Shown: piece by piece, positions 37,182 through 46,137 of the stretch | How the letters are laid out: each line of letters opens with the position of its first letter | Position numbering within the stretch: position 1 is the stretch's first letter | Source: Methylobacterium sp. Leaf125 | GTDB taxonomy: Bacteria > Pseudomonadota > Alphaproteobacteria > Rhizobiales > Beijerinckiaceae | DNA length: 64,000 nucleotides | Assembly (NCBI RefSeq): GCF_001423085.1 | Contig: NZ_LMNU01000047.1 | Location: 797 to 64,796, forward strand | Direction of reading: 5' to 3' | Translations under genes and position numbers: made by a program | The notes under the pieces: model-generated | Told to the model about the DNA's origin: nothing | The model's input: the letters and a program-made list of their open reading frames with translations, nothing else | Database searches by the model: none

Positions 37182-37248
37182 CCGGGAGGGGCTGCCCGGA
37201 AGGGGATGCCGGGAACTGGCCGGGCCGGAACGCCCGTCGCGCCGGGCG

Positions 37249-38223
37249 CTACACCGGATCGCTCACGCTGTCACGGCGCCCCGCGCGCAGACGGGGCATG
37301 CCGTCGTCCCGGCAGGCCGCGGTGCCCGCCGGCGCATGGGTCCGGAAGAAGGCGGCCAGATGGGCGAGGCCATCGGCGCGCGGATCGCTGGTGCGCCAGG
37401 CCAGGGCCACGGTGCGCCCCGGCCCATCGACGTCGAAGCTGCGCGTCACGGTGAGGCCGCTGGGATCGGGTCCGGAGGGGACCGCCAGGGCCGGGAGCAG
37501 GGTGTAGCCCGCCCCCGCCGCCACCATCGAGCGCAGGGTCTCCAGGCTGGTGGCGTGGCGCCCGGCGGCCGAGCCGGCCCCGCAGGCCGCCACGGTCTGG
37601 TCGCGCAGGCAATTGCCCTCGTCGAGCAGGAGGAGGTCGGGGCCGGCAATGTCGGTGGCCCGCAGGGCGCCGCCCCGGGCGAGGGGATGCTCGGCCGGGC
37701 AGGCGAGCTGGAACGGCTCGACGAAGAGGGGCGACACGGTCAGGCCCGAGGCCGGGACCGGCAGGGACACGAGCGCGGCATCGATGCGGCCGTTGCGCAG
37801 ACCCTCCAGAATCTCGGCCGTGCGCGCCTCGCTCAGGGCGAGCGCCAGGAGGGGGTATTCCTGGCGCAGGGTGCGCAGGATCAGCGGAAACAGGTAGGGC
37901 CCGAGGGTCTGGATCGCCGCCAGGACGAGGCGGCCGGTGAGCGGCGCGCCGCGCCCCTCGCTCGCCAGCACGAGGAGGCGCTGGGCCTCCGCCATCACGA
38001 TGCGGGCCTGCCGCACGATGGTCTGCCCGGCCGGCGTCAGCATCACCCGCCGGTTGCCGCGCTCGAACAGGGCGAGGCCGAGGAGATCCTCCAGCTTGCG
38101 GACCTGGACGCTCAGGGTCGGCTGGCTGACGTTGCAGCGCTCGGCGGCCCGGCCGAAATGCATCTCCTCCGCCACGGCGACGACGTATTCGAGATCACGC
38201 AGGGACAGGCCGGACATGTTCAT
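37249..38223 (-). CDS. oxyR: Hydrogen-peroxide-sensing LysR regulator OxyR
   Basis: The protein is 324 aa. The LysR winged helix is FGRAAERCNVSQPTLSVQVR (~23-42). The redox pair is present: LLLDEGNCLRDQTVAACG, Cys ~205 and Cys ~214, nine apart as in E. coli OxyR C199/C208. The effector domain is otherwise complete. It is divergent from katA, the classical target, with 168 nt between. An OxyR-like box begins inside the start codon (38222-38236), suggesting autoregulation. ATG 38217 (second Met) is an alternative start and would place the box fully upstream. Confidence 0.93.
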   Translation of the reverse strand: MNMSGLSLRDLEYVVAVAEEMHFGRAAERCNVSQPTLSVQVRKLEDLLGLALFERGNRRVMLTPAGQTIVRQARIVMAEAQRLLVLASEGRGAPLTGRLVLAAIQTLGPYLFPLILRTLRQEYPLLALALSEARTAEILEGLRNGRIDAALVSLPVPASGLTVSPLFVEPFQLACPAEHPLARGGALRATDIAGPDLLLLDEGNCLRDQTVAACGAGSAAGRHATSLETLRSMVAAGAGYTLLPALAVPSGPDPSGLTVTRSFDVDGPGRTVALAWRTSDPRADGLAHLAAFFRTHAPAGTAACRDDGMPRLRAGRRDSVSDPV

Positions 38224-38258
38224 AGGCGATGCCTATCATTGCGTTCGCCACGATGCAT
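38222..38258. promoter_or_regulatory. OxyR-type operator between oxyR and katA
   Basis: A perfect half-site ATAG-N7-CTAT lies at 38222-38236. It is followed after 7 nt by a weak second half TTCG-N7-GCAT (38244-38258). This follows the known OxyR pattern of two ATAG-N7-CTAT elements spaced by 7. The perfect half overlaps the annotated oxyR start. Confidence 0.65.
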
Positions 38259-38391
38259 TAGCCAAATCGCCCGCGGCGGGTCATAAGGCTGTCTCAGAAC
38301 CATTCCAGGCTTTCTGCGAAGGTCTGGTTTTCTGCCAAGATCTGGATGCGGCCATCGCCGCGTCGATCGATTCCGAGCGAGAGAGCACCGC

Positions 38392-39981
38392 ATGAGCGAT
38401 CAGCGCCCGATTCTCACCACCCGTCAGGGCCACCCGGTTCGCGACAACCAGAGCACCCGGACGGTGGGCGAGCGCGGCCCGGCGACCCTCGAGAACTACC
38501 AGTTCATCGAGAAGATCACCCATTTCGACCGTGAGCGGATTCCGGAGCGCGTGGTGCATGCCCGTGGCGCCGGCGCGCACGGCTATTTCGAGGCCTACGG
38601 CAAGATCGGCAGCGAGCCGGCCTCCAAGTACACCCGTGCCCGGGTGCTGAACGAGACCGGCGTGAAGACGCCGATGTTCGTGCGCTTCTCCACCGTGGCC
38701 GGCGCCAAGGAGTCCCCCGAGACCGAGCGCGATCCGCGCGGCTTCGCGGTGAAGTTCAAGACCGTCGACGGCAACTGGGACCTCGTGGGCAACAACCTCA
38801 AGGTCTTCTTCATCCGCGACGCGATCAAGTTCCCCGACATGATCCACGCGTTCAAGCCGGATCCGGTGACGAACCGCCAGGAGGCGTGGCGCTTCTTCGA
38901 CTTCGTGGCCCAGCACCCCGAAGCCATCCACATGGTCACGCACCTGAAGTCGCCGTGGGGCATCCCCGCCAACTATCGCGAGATGGAGGGCTCAGGCGTC
39001 AACACCTACAAGCTGGTCAACGACCAGGGCGAGGCCGTGCTCTGCAAGTTCCACTGGGAGCCCAAGCAGGGCATCCGCAACCTGACCTCGGCACAGGCTT
39101 CCGAGATCCAGGCCAAGGATGTCGGCCACGCGACGCGCGACCTGTACGACAACATCAAGGCCGGCAACTTCCCCGAGTGGGAGTTCTGCGTGCAGATCAT
39201 GCCGGACGGCCCGAACGATCACCTGTCGTTCGATCCCCTGGACGATACCAAGCTGTGGCCCGTGGAGGATTTCCCGCTTCTGCCCGTCGGCCGCATGGTG
39301 CTGGACCGCGTGCCGGACAACTTCTTCGCGGAAGTCGAGCAGTCGGCCTTCGGCACCGGCGTCCTGGTGGACGGCATCGACTTCTCGGACGACAAGATGC
39401 TCCAGGGGCGGACGCTGTCCTACTCGGACACGCAGCGCTACCGCGTCGGCGCCAACTACCTGCAGCTGCCGATCAACGCGCCGCAGCCGGGCGTGAAGGT
39501 CTATTCGAACCAGCGCGACGGGCAGATGACCTACGGCGTCGACGGCACGGGTCCGAACAAGCACATCAACTACGAGCCCTCGACCCTGGCCGAGGGCCTG
39601 CGCGAGGCCCCGAAGCCGGCGCGTGACTATCACCAGCCGGTCCAGGGCAACCTCGGCCGCTACCAGACCTCGCGCACCGAGGACGACTACACCCAGGCGG
39701 GCGTGCGCTACCGCTCGTTCCAGGATTGGGAGCGCGACGACCTGATCGCCAACCTCGTCGGCGACATGAAGCAGTGCCCGGAAGCCATCCAGCTGCGGAT
39801 GGTCTGGCACTTCCTCCATGCCGATGAGGATTACGGCCGCCGCGTCGCCGAGGGTGCGGGCATCGACCTCGAGAAGGCCCGTGCCCTGCCGCCGCTGCCG
39901 GGTCGCGCGGCTCCGGGCAAGCGTCTTCAGTCCGAGACCTACACCGACGGTAGCCAGGCCCACAGCATCGCCGCCGAGTAA
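38392..39981 (+). CDS. katA: Monofunctional haem catalase
   Basis: The protein is 529 aa and breaks down hydrogen peroxide. Catalytic His is in [16 protein letters not shown] (~56), the distal Asn in [13 protein letters not shown] (~134), and the haem-ligand Tyr in [13 protein letters not shown]. Length and motifs fit a small-subunit (clade 3) catalase. It is divergent from oxyR, so peroxide induction is expected. It is followed by a three-copy 21-nt repeat and a strong terminator at 40053-40088. In M. extorquens AM1, ccr is reported to be transcribed together with a katA; here ccr is ~16 kb away. Confidence 0.97.
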   Translation: MSDQRPILTTRQGHPVRDNQSTRTVGERGPATLENYQFIEKITHFDRERIPERVVHARGAGAHGYFEAYGKIGSEPASKYTRARVLNETGVKTPMFVRFSTVAGAKESPETERDPRGFAVKFKTVDGNWDLVGNNLKVFFIRDAIKFPDMIHAFKPDPVTNRQEAWRFFDFVAQHPEAIHMVTHLKSPWGIPANYREMEGSGVNTYKLVNDQGEAVLCKFHWEPKQGIRNLTSAQASEIQAKDVGHATRDLYDNIKAGNFPEWEFCVQIMPDGPNDHLSFDPLDDTKLWPVEDFPLLPVGRMVLDRVPDNFFAEVEQSAFGTGVLVDGIDFSDDKMLQGRTLSYSDTQRYRVGANYLQLPINAPQPGVKVYSNQRDGQMTYGVDGTGPNKHINYEPSTLAEGLREAPKPARDYHQPVQGNLGRYQTSRTEDDYTQAGVRYRSFQDWERDDLIANLVGDMKQCPEAIQLRMVWHFLHADEDYGRRVAEGAGIDLEKARALPPLPGRAAPGKRLQSETYTDGSQAHSIAAE

Positions 39982-40395
39982 GGCCCAGGTCGTTTCGGGG
40001 CGACCCCAAGTCGTCCCTGAGTGACCACCAGTCGTCCTCGGACGACCCTCAGAGCCCCGCCGGGTCGCAGGACCCGGCGGGGCTTTTTCGTGGACGCCGC
40101 AACGCATCGGCGAGCCGGGCTTCTCGGTTCGCCGGCGTCGGAGTGGGGGAGGGACTGACGGGAGACCGCCGTCACCGGGGCCCGTGGCCACAAGACCTTC
40201 TTCCGGCCAATGCTGGATCAACGCAATACTTTGACAGCAGAAGTCTTTGATGATTGGAGAAACAGGCGGATTTGACGCCAATTAGAGCGTTGTCCGCGAA
40301 AAATCTTACCCTCTCTTCATCTGTGTCGACGATCAATGACGAGAGGGCGGCCTCCGGTTGCCGGCCCAACGAACGGATTGAGATCGGCATCGACC
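39982..40395. other. Gap after katA: 21-nt tandem repeats, terminator, then leader of the GGDEF-EAL gene
   Basis: Three imperfect 21-nt units (39985-40005, 40006-40026, 40027-40047) follow the katA stop, each containing GTCGT and, in two of the three, its complement. A rho-independent terminator follows. From 40200 the DNA is AT-richer and carries TTGACA at 40231-40236 without a clear -10. No gene is seen. Confidence 0.55.
40053..40088 (+). terminator. Rho-independent terminator of katA
   Basis: Perfect 14-bp arms (AGCCCCGCCGGGTC at 40053-40066 and its complement at 40071-40084), a 4-nt loop, and a five-T run at 40084-40088. It lies 72 nt after the katA stop. Confidence 0.92.
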
Positions 40396-42411
40396 ATGAC
40401 CGCCCCGCCACCTGTCGACGTGAGCATCGAGCGCGATCAGGTCAGCGATGTCCTGCGCGGTGTGAACGCGACCCTGGTCGCGAACCTCTTCGTGTCATGC
40501 TCCCTGGCCGGCATGGTCTGGCACCTGGTGCCCCATGCGCAGATCCTCGGCCTGCTCGCGCTGAATGCCGGGATCAATGTCGGCCGCGGCCTGCTTGTCC
40601 GGGTCTGGCTCCGGACGGATCTGCCGCTCGCGGCGCCGGGCCGGGTGCTGACCTCTTGCTGGATCGGGGCCCTGCTGTCGGGGCTCTGCTGGGCCGCGGC
40701 GCTGGTCGGCCTCGCCTATCATGGACAGGCCTACACGATCTCGACCGGCCTTGCCTTCCTGAGCGTCAATGCCGGCGCGATCATCCAGAACAAGTTCGCC
40801 CGGGCGCCAGCCGTCGCGTTCGTGCTGCCGAACCTCACGATCCTGATCCTGCTCTTCCTCCTCGACCGCTCGTTTGGCGCACAGATCGTCGCCGTGAACC
40901 TCATCCTGCTGACGGCGCTCCTGCTCCACTGCGCCAACGAGCAGGAACGGCACTACCTGCGGACGAAACGCCTGACCTACGAGGCGGTCGCGCTCACGGA
41001 GTCGCTGAAGGCGGCCAACGTTGCGGCCGGACATGCGATGCGCTGCCTCGCGCATTCGGCCACGCACGATCCCCTGACCGGGCTCGTCAACCGCGCCGCC
41101 TATCGGGAGGCCTTCGAGGCCCGTCTGGCCCCGCCCGGCACGACGGCGTTCTGGATCATGATGATCGACCTGGACCGCTTCAAGCGGATCAACGACCGGT
41201 TCGGGCATGGTGTCGGCGATACGATCCTGGTGGAGGCCGGGACGAAGCTGCGCCGGATCCTCGGGCCGAACTCGGTGGTCGCCCGCCTGGGTGGCGACGA
41301 GTTTGCGGCGCTGATTTCGGCCGGTCCCGGCGATCCGGAAGGCGAGTGCCTGGCGCAGGCGGTGGTCTCCGGCCTGGAGAGCCTTCTCCTGCCCTCCGGG
41401 CAGACGCTGCAGGCGGGTGCCAGCGTGGGCCTCGCCCACCACCCCCGCGACGGTCGGACCCGGATGGACCTGCAGATCCACGCGGATCTCGCCCTCTATG
41501 CCGCCAAGGCGGAGGGGCGCAGCACCTGGCGGCCCTTCCACGAGGCCATGGCCGCACGGGTGACGGCGCGGCACGTCATCGAGCGGGATCTTCCCGAGGC
41601 GCTGGAGAGCGGTGCGATCCAGGCCTGGTTCCAGCCGCAGCTGGACTGCAACACCGGGCGGGTCATCGGATTCGACGCGCTCCTGCGCTGGGAGCACCCC
41701 GCTTTGGGCTGGATCTCGCCACCGGACGCGATCGCGGCCGCCGCCGCGACCCGGCGCTCGCAGGACCTGACCCGGACCATCCTGAGGCAGTCCTGCCGCA
41801 TGGCGCAGCTCCTCGAAGGCGGCGGTCACGACGCCGCCGTGGTCTCGGTCAACGTCTCGCCCACCGAGTTCGGTGCCTATCCGCTCGCCGAGATGGTGGC
41901 GGCGGAACTGGCCGCCCACCGTCTGTCCGCCACCCGGATCGCCCTCGAGATCACCGAGGAGGCGGTCTACTCGAACGAGCGCGGCGGCAAGGACGTGGAT
42001 GCCCTCGTCGACATGGGGGTGGGCATCATCGTCGATGATTTCGGGGTGGCGTATTCGTCGATCGGATCGCTGCGCGACCTGCGCTTCGACAGCCTGAAGG
42101 TCGACCGGAGCTTCATCCAGCGGATCGTCGACACGCCCCAGGACCGGGTGCTCCTGGAAGCCATCCTGGCCTTCGCCCGCACCCTCGGGGTCAAGGTGCT
42201 GGCGGAGGGGGTCGAGACGCGGGCGCAGTTCCAGCTGCTGCGCCAGCTCGGATGCCCGGCCGTGCAGGGCTACCACTTCGCCCGGGCCATGCCGCCGCGG
42301 CAGGCCCTGGCCTGGATCACCGGAAACGATCTCGTCGCGCGCCTCGCCCGGCAGGGCTGGGCGGCCGGCGGTTGGACGATCGCGGCGCGCCGGGTGGTCG
42401 CGGCGGCCTGA
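40396..42411 (+). CDS. Membrane GGDEF-EAL c-di-GMP protein with altered EAL motif
   Basis: The protein is 671 aa. The N-terminal ~175 residues hold about six hydrophobic helices (MASE-like sensor). GGDEF domain: HDPLTGLVNRAAYREAF, DLDRFKRINDRFGHGVGD, and intact ARLGGDEFAALI (GGDEF ~299-303); no RxxD inhibitory site (PNSV). EAL domain: the signature reads FDALLRW (Asp ~427) in place of E-A-L-x-R, while other phosphodiesterase residues look kept (SVNVSP, LEITEEA, IVDDFG, LKVDRSF, AEGVET, VQGYHFARAMPP). A cyclase with a weakened or GTP-regulated phosphodiesterase is the simplest reading. ATG 40396 is preferred to 40336. Confidence 0.92.
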   Translation: MTAPPPVDVSIERDQVSDVLRGVNATLVANLFVSCSLAGMVWHLVPHAQILGLLALNAGINVGRGLLVRVWLRTDLPLAAPGRVLTSCWIGALLSGLCWAAALVGLAYHGQAYTISTGLAFLSVNAGAIIQNKFARAPAVAFVLPNLTILILLFLLDRSFGAQIVAVNLILLTALLLHCANEQERHYLRTKRLTYEAVALTESLKAANVAAGHAMRCLAHSATHDPLTGLVNRAAYREAFEARLAPPGTTAFWIMMIDLDRFKRINDRFGHGVGDTILVEAGTKLRRILGPNSVVARLGGDEFAALISAGPGDPEGECLAQAVVSGLESLLLPSGQTLQAGASVGLAHHPRDGRTRMDLQIHADLALYAAKAEGRSTWRPFHEAMAARVTARHVIERDLPEALESGAIQAWFQPQLDCNTGRVIGFDALLRWEHPALGWISPPDAIAAAAATRRSQDLTRTILRQSCRMAQLLEGGGHDAAVVSVNVSPTEFGAYPLAEMVAAELAAHRLSATRIALEITEEAVYSNERGGKDVDALVDMGVGIIVDDFGVAYSSIGSLRDLRFDSLKVDRSFIQRIVDTPQDRVLLEAILAFARTLGVKVLAEGVETRAQFQLLRQLGCPAVQGYHFARAMPPRQALAWITGNDLVARLARQGWAAGGWTIAARRVVAAA

Positions 42412-42423
42412 TCGTCGAATCGT

Positions 42424-42456
42424 AAAAAAGGCCCGCTCGATCGCGCGAGCGGGCCT
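42424..42456 (-). terminator. Rho-independent terminator of rplS
   Basis: 11-bp perfect arms (AGGCCCGCTCG at 42429-42439, complement at 42446-42456) with a 6-nt loop. Read on the minus strand, it is followed by TTTTTT (42424-42429). It lies ~73 nt past the rplS stop; on the plus strand it could also end the GGDEF-EAL transcript. Confidence 0.85.
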
Positions 42457-42528
42457 GATGATGCGAGGGACGGGCGCGCGGGGCGCCGCCCAGATCTGAC
42501 TCAGCGCAACTCTTGCGCCGCGTCAGCC

Positions 42529-42984
42529 TTACTCGGCGGCGGTCTTCGCGGCGCTCTTGGCAGCCTTCTCGGCCTTCCGGGCATCCTTGTTCGCCTTCGA
42601 GGCATCGGCCTTGGCGGCCTTCTCGGCGGGGCGATCGGCGCGCTCGACGATACGGGCGGACTTCCCGCGACGGTCGCGCAGGTAGTACAGCTTGGCGCGA
42701 CGCACCTTGCCGCGGCGGACAACGGCGATCGAATCGATCAGCGGCGAGTAGAGCGGGAACACGCGCTCGACGCCCTCGCCGTAGGAGATCTTGCGGACGG
42801 TGAAGCTCTCGTTGAGGCCGCCGCCGGAGCGGGCGATGCACACGCCCTCGTAGGCCTGCACGCGGGTGCGCTCGCCTTCCTTCACCTTGACGTTCACGGT
42901 GACCGTGTCGCCGGGCTGGAAATCGGGGATCGTCTTGCCGAGCGAAGCGATCTGCTCCTGCTCGAGCTGCTGGATGATGTTCAT
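42529..42984 (-). CDS. rplS: 50S ribosomal protein L19
   Basis: The protein is 151 aa. It opens [20 protein letters not shown] and continues [29 protein letters not shown] and [23 protein letters not shown], then [20 protein letters not shown]: a complete L19. The last ~35 residues are an Ala/Lys tail. AGGAA precedes the ATG at 42984. It is normally next to trmD; here it stands alone with its own terminator. The small hairpin CAGGAT..ATCCTG at 43038-43055 lies in its leader. Confidence 0.98.
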   Translation of the reverse strand: MNIIQQLEQEQIASLGKTIPDFQPGDTVTVNVKVKEGERTRVQAYEGVCIARSGGGLNESFTVRKISYGEGVERVFPLYSPLIDSIAVVRRGKVRRAKLYYLRDRRGKSARIVERADRPAEKAAKADASKANKDARKAEKAAKSAAKTAAE

Positions 42985-43254
42985 GGTCAAGTTCCTGCCG
43001 GTGCGCGCCCGGGATCCCCGGATGGGACCGCGTGCGTCAGGATTTCGGCATCCTGTTTTGAATTGAGGCGGGCCATACACGAGGTGCGGCCGCTTGTCCA
43101 ATAGCCGGCAGTCCATCCACGCGGGCGCGTCTCCCGCGAACCGGTGCGGTTGAGAAAATCCCGCGCACGGTCCACATGGGGAGAGCGGCGGCGACGTCCG
43201 CCGCCATTCCCGGCCGGCCTTGAACCGGCGCAGCGGACGAGGATCCTGTCCACC

Positions 43255-43821
43255 ATGTTCATCCAGACCGAAGCCACCCCGAACCCCGCCACCCTGAAGT
43301 TCCTGCCGGGCCGCGTCGTCCTGCCCGAGGGCACCTTCGAGGCGCGCGATTCCGACGCCGCCGCCCGCTCGCCCCTGGCGAGCCGCCTGTTCGACGTGCC
43401 CGGCGTCAGCGGGGTCTATCTCGGTCACGACTTCATCTCGGTCACCAAGGCCGAGGACGACAACCTCTGGCCGCAGGTAAAGCCGGCCGTCCTCGGCGCG
43501 ATCATGGAGCACTTCCAGTCCGGAGCCCCGGTCCTGGCCGAGGGCCACGTCGCCGGCAGCGAGGATGCCGAGGAGTTCTTCGATCCTGCCGACATCGAGA
43601 CGGTCGAGACCATCAAGGACCTGCTCGAGACCCGGGTCCGCCCGGCGGTGGCCGGCGACGGCGGCGACATCACCTTCCGGGGCTACAAGGAGGGCGTGGT
43701 CTACCTGGAGATGAAGGGTGCCTGCTCGGGCTGCCCGTCCTCCACCGCGACCCTGCGCAACGGCGTGCAGAACCTGTTCCGCCACTTCCTGCCGGAAATC
43801 CGCGAAGTCCAGGCGATCTGA
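43255..43821 (+). CDS. NifU/NfuA-like iron-sulfur scaffold protein
   Basis: The protein is 188 aa. An N-terminal Nfu_N domain ([40 protein letters not shown]) is joined to a C-terminal NifU-like domain ([33 protein letters not shown]) with the CxxC that binds a 4Fe-4S cluster. It delivers clusters to target enzymes; radical-SAM MiaB, three genes downstream, is one plausible client. ATG 43255 matches the family start. A terminator at 43885-43916 separates it from tsaB. Confidence 0.93.
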   Translation: MFIQTEATPNPATLKFLPGRVVLPEGTFEARDSDAAARSPLASRLFDVPGVSGVYLGHDFISVTKAEDDNLWPQVKPAVLGAIMEHFQSGAPVLAEGHVAGSEDAEEFFDPADIETVETIKDLLETRVRPAVAGDGGDITFRGYKEGVVYLEMKGACSGCPSSTATLRNGVQNLFRHFLPEIREVQAI

Positions 43822-43884
43822 CCCGTCCGAATTCCGGCGGGCCGACGCAAAGCCGCAACAGGTTCGCCCGAATCTCTCCACGAT

Positions 43885-43916
43885 GGCCGCTCCGCCCTGA
43901 CGGAGCGGCCGTTTTT
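43885..43916 (+). terminator. Rho-independent terminator after the nifU-like gene
   Basis: Perfect 10-bp arms (GGCCGCTCCG at 43885-43894, complement at 43901-43910), 6-nt loop, then GTTTTT. It lies 63 nt after the stop. Confidence 0.9.
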
Positions 43917-43981
43917 GTCTTAAACTCGTGGCCCCGGGCGCCCCTGCGCGATCCGGGCGTGTGGCACGTTCGGGAGTGAGT

Positions 43982-44659
43982 TTGCGTATCCTCGCCATCG
44001 ACACGGCGCTCGACGCCTGTTCCGTCTGCATCGCCTCGGATTCGACCGACGATCTCCTCGCGCACGAGTCGATGATCCTCGGACGCGGCCATGCCGAGGC
44101 GCTGCTGCCGATGATCGAGCGCGTGGTCGCCCGGGCCGAGGGCGGCTTCGAGGCCCTCGACCGCGTCGCGGTCACGGTCGGGCCGGGAAGCTATACCGGC
44201 CTGCGGGTCGGGCTCTCGGCGGCCCGGGCCATCGGCCTGGCCACCGGCATCCCCGTCGTCGGCGTCACCACCCTGTCGGCCCTGCTGGCGCCGCTGCTCG
44301 CGCAGAACGGCGAGGGCCTGATCGTAGCCGCGATCGATGCCCGGCACGGGTCGGTCTACCTGCAGGCCATGAGCATGACGGACGGCATCGTCGTGCCGCC
44401 GAGCCACCTTCCGGTGGCCGAGGCCGCGGCGATGCTCGACGGCGTCGTCACCCTGGTCGGCTCCGGCGCGCCCCTGGTTGCCCAGGCCGCGAAGGCGCGC
44501 GGGCTCAACACGGCGGTGGCCGGCACCGGAGCGGCCGAGATCGCCTGGGTCGCCTCGCTCGGCATGCTGGCCGACCCCGCCCAGGCGCTGGCGCGTCCCC
44601 TCTATCTCCGCGGTCCCGACGCCCAGCCGCAAGACCATGCGAGGCTCGCCCGCCGATGA
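43982..44659 (+). CDS. tsaB: tRNA threonylcarbamoyladenosine biosynthesis protein TsaB
   Basis: The protein is 225 aa. It partners TsaD/TsaE in making t6A37 on ANN-decoding tRNAs. It opens [17 protein letters not shown] and has [33 protein letters not shown] and GVTTLSAL, all standard for TsaB; a fully active ATP site is not expected in this family. The start is uncertain: TTG 43982 has GGGAG 5 nt upstream; GTG 43976 is possible. The stop overlaps the rimI start (ATGA at 44656-44659). Confidence 0.94.
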   Translation: MRILAIDTALDACSVCIASDSTDDLLAHESMILGRGHAEALLPMIERVVARAEGGFEALDRVAVTVGPGSYTGLRVGLSAARAIGLATGIPVVGVTTLSALLAPLLAQNGEGLIVAAIDARHGSVYLQAMSMTDGIVVPPSHLPVAEAAAMLDGVVTLVGSGAPLVAQAAKARGLNTAVAGTGAAEIAWVASLGMLADPAQALARPLYLRGPDAQPQDHARLARR

Positions 44660-45177
44660 CCCGTTCGCTGACGCCGTTCTGGCCCTTCGAGGTCTGGTCC
44701 GCCTGGTGGGAAGCCTGGGGCACGGCACCCTACGTCACGCTGCTGCGGGATTCCGGCCAGGCGCGGGCCCTGGCGCGCATCCACGCCACCGCCTTCGCGC
44801 GCCCCTGGGACGCGCACGAGTTCGAGCGCATGCTGTGCGAGCGCTCCACCGAGGCCCATGCCCTGTGGAAGAACGGCGCGATCCAGGGCTTCGTCCTGTC
44901 GCGACGGGCGGCCGACGAGGCCGAGATCCTCACCGTCGTGCTGGCGCCGGCCGCGCGCGGGGGCGGCCTCTCGCACAAGCTGATCGCCGCCCATCTCGAA
45001 CACCTCGTCCAGTCCGGCATCCGGACGGTCCATCTCGAGGTCGACGAGGGCAACGTGCCGGCGCTGAAGCTCTACGCCCGCCACGGCTTCCGACAGGTCG
45101 GCGAGCGGACGGGGTACTACACCCGGGCCGACGGCGCGCGGGCGACGGCGCTCACCATGACGGCGGTGCTGGCGTGA
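44656..45177 (+). CDS. rimI: Ribosomal-protein-alanine N-acetyltransferase (GNAT family)
   Basis: The protein is 173 aa. The GNAT fold is visible: IHATAFARPWDAHEFERML, AEILTVVLAPAARGGGLSHKL (acetyl-CoA binding loop, here with GGG in place of the usual R/Q-x-x-G-x-G/A), and HLEVDEGNVPALKLYARHGFR. RimI acetylates the N-terminus of S18, and tsaB-rimI pairing is widespread. An N-terminal Trp-rich stretch (FWPFEVWSAWWEAWG) is longer than in E. coli. It is coupled to tsaB by ATGA overlap. Confidence 0.9.
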   Translation: MTRSLTPFWPFEVWSAWWEAWGTAPYVTLLRDSGQARALARIHATAFARPWDAHEFERMLCERSTEAHALWKNGAIQGFVLSRRAADEAEILTVVLAPAARGGGLSHKLIAAHLEHLVQSGIRTVHLEVDEGNVPALKLYARHGFRQVGERTGYYTRADGARATALTMTAVLA

Positions 45178-45204
45178 CGCCAGCCGGCGCGCGCTAGGCC
45201 GCCG

Positions 45205-46137
45205 ATGTCCCGCCTCGGCGCGTATGGCCGCCTGGCGCTTTGCGCCGTGGCGTTCCTCGTCATCGTGGGGCCGCACCTCCTCAGCCTCCGCTTCGGCCGC
45301 GGACGCATCGCGGCCTGGATGCCCGTGCTGTTCCACCGCGTCTTCGTGGCGCTGTTCGGCCTGCGGGTGACCCAGAGCGGCACGCCGCCGGAGGCCGGCG
45401 AACCCGCGCTCGTGTTGTCGAACCACGTCTCCTGGCTCGACATCATCGTCCTCGGCTCCCTGCGGCCGCTCTCCTTCGTGGCGAAATCCGAGATCGCCGG
45501 CTGGCCGGTGATCGGGACCCTGGCGCGGCTGCAGCGCACGGTGTTCATCGACCGGGCGCGCCGAGCCGACACCGCCAACGTCAACGCCACGGTGGCGCAG
45601 CGCCTCGCCCGCGGCGACCTGATCGTGCTCTTCGCCGAGGGCACCACCGGGGACGGCACCCGGCTGCTGCCCTTCCGCTCCTCGCTGGTCGGCGCCGCCC
45701 GGGCCGCGGTCGCGGGCGAGGGGCCCGCCCGCATCCGGCTGCAGCCCCTGGCCATCACCTATCCCCGCCGCAACGGCCTGCCGCTCGTCCGCAAGGAACG
45801 CCCCGACGTCGCCTGGTACGGCGACATGGAACTGGCGCCCCATCTCGCCGCCTTCTTCGACGGCGGTCCCATCGATATCCACGTGGTCTGGGGCGCACCG
45901 ATCGCCGTCGAGGCCGGCACCGACCGCAAGCGGGCCACCGCCCTCGCCGAGGCCTCGGTCCGCGCCGCCCTCCAGCGCGGCGTCACGGGCCAGCCGCCCC
46001 TGGGGCCGGTCTGGCCGGGGCACCGGATGCGCCCCGACGTCGAGGATGGCACATTGCCGGAGCGAGGGATCGCGACGCCGCAGGCGAACCGTGCTATGCG
46101 CGGCGCGGAAATGCTGTCACCGGAATCGGACTGTTGA
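45205..46137 (+). CDS. plsC: 1-acyl-sn-glycerol-3-phosphate acyltransferase (PlsC family)
   Basis: The protein is 310 aa, an inner-membrane-associated acyltransferase forming phosphatidic acid or an ornithine-lipid-type product. One N-terminal hydrophobic helix ([17 protein letters not shown]) precedes the catalytic NHVSWLD (HX4D, ~75) and FAEGTTGDG (~153). In other alphaproteobacteria the homolog beside miaB is often OlsA-like; no olsB is present here, so phosphatidic acid synthesis is the default call. The C-terminal ~45 residues are Arg/Pro-rich. Its TGA overlaps the proposed miaB start as TTGA. Confidence 0.88.
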   Translation: MSRLGAYGRLALCAVAFLVIVGPHLLSLRFGRGRIAAWMPVLFHRVFVALFGLRVTQSGTPPEAGEPALVLSNHVSWLDIIVLGSLRPLSFVAKSEIAGWPVIGTLARLQRTVFIDRARRADTANVNATVAQRLARGDLIVLFAEGTTGDGTRLLPFRSSLVGAARAAVAGEGPARIRLQPLAITYPRRNGLPLVRKERPDVAWYGDMELAPHLAAFFDGGPIDIHVVWGAPIAVEAGTDRKRATALAEASVRAALQRGVTGQPPLGPVWPGHRMRPDVEDGTLPERGIATPQANRAMRGAEMLSPESDC

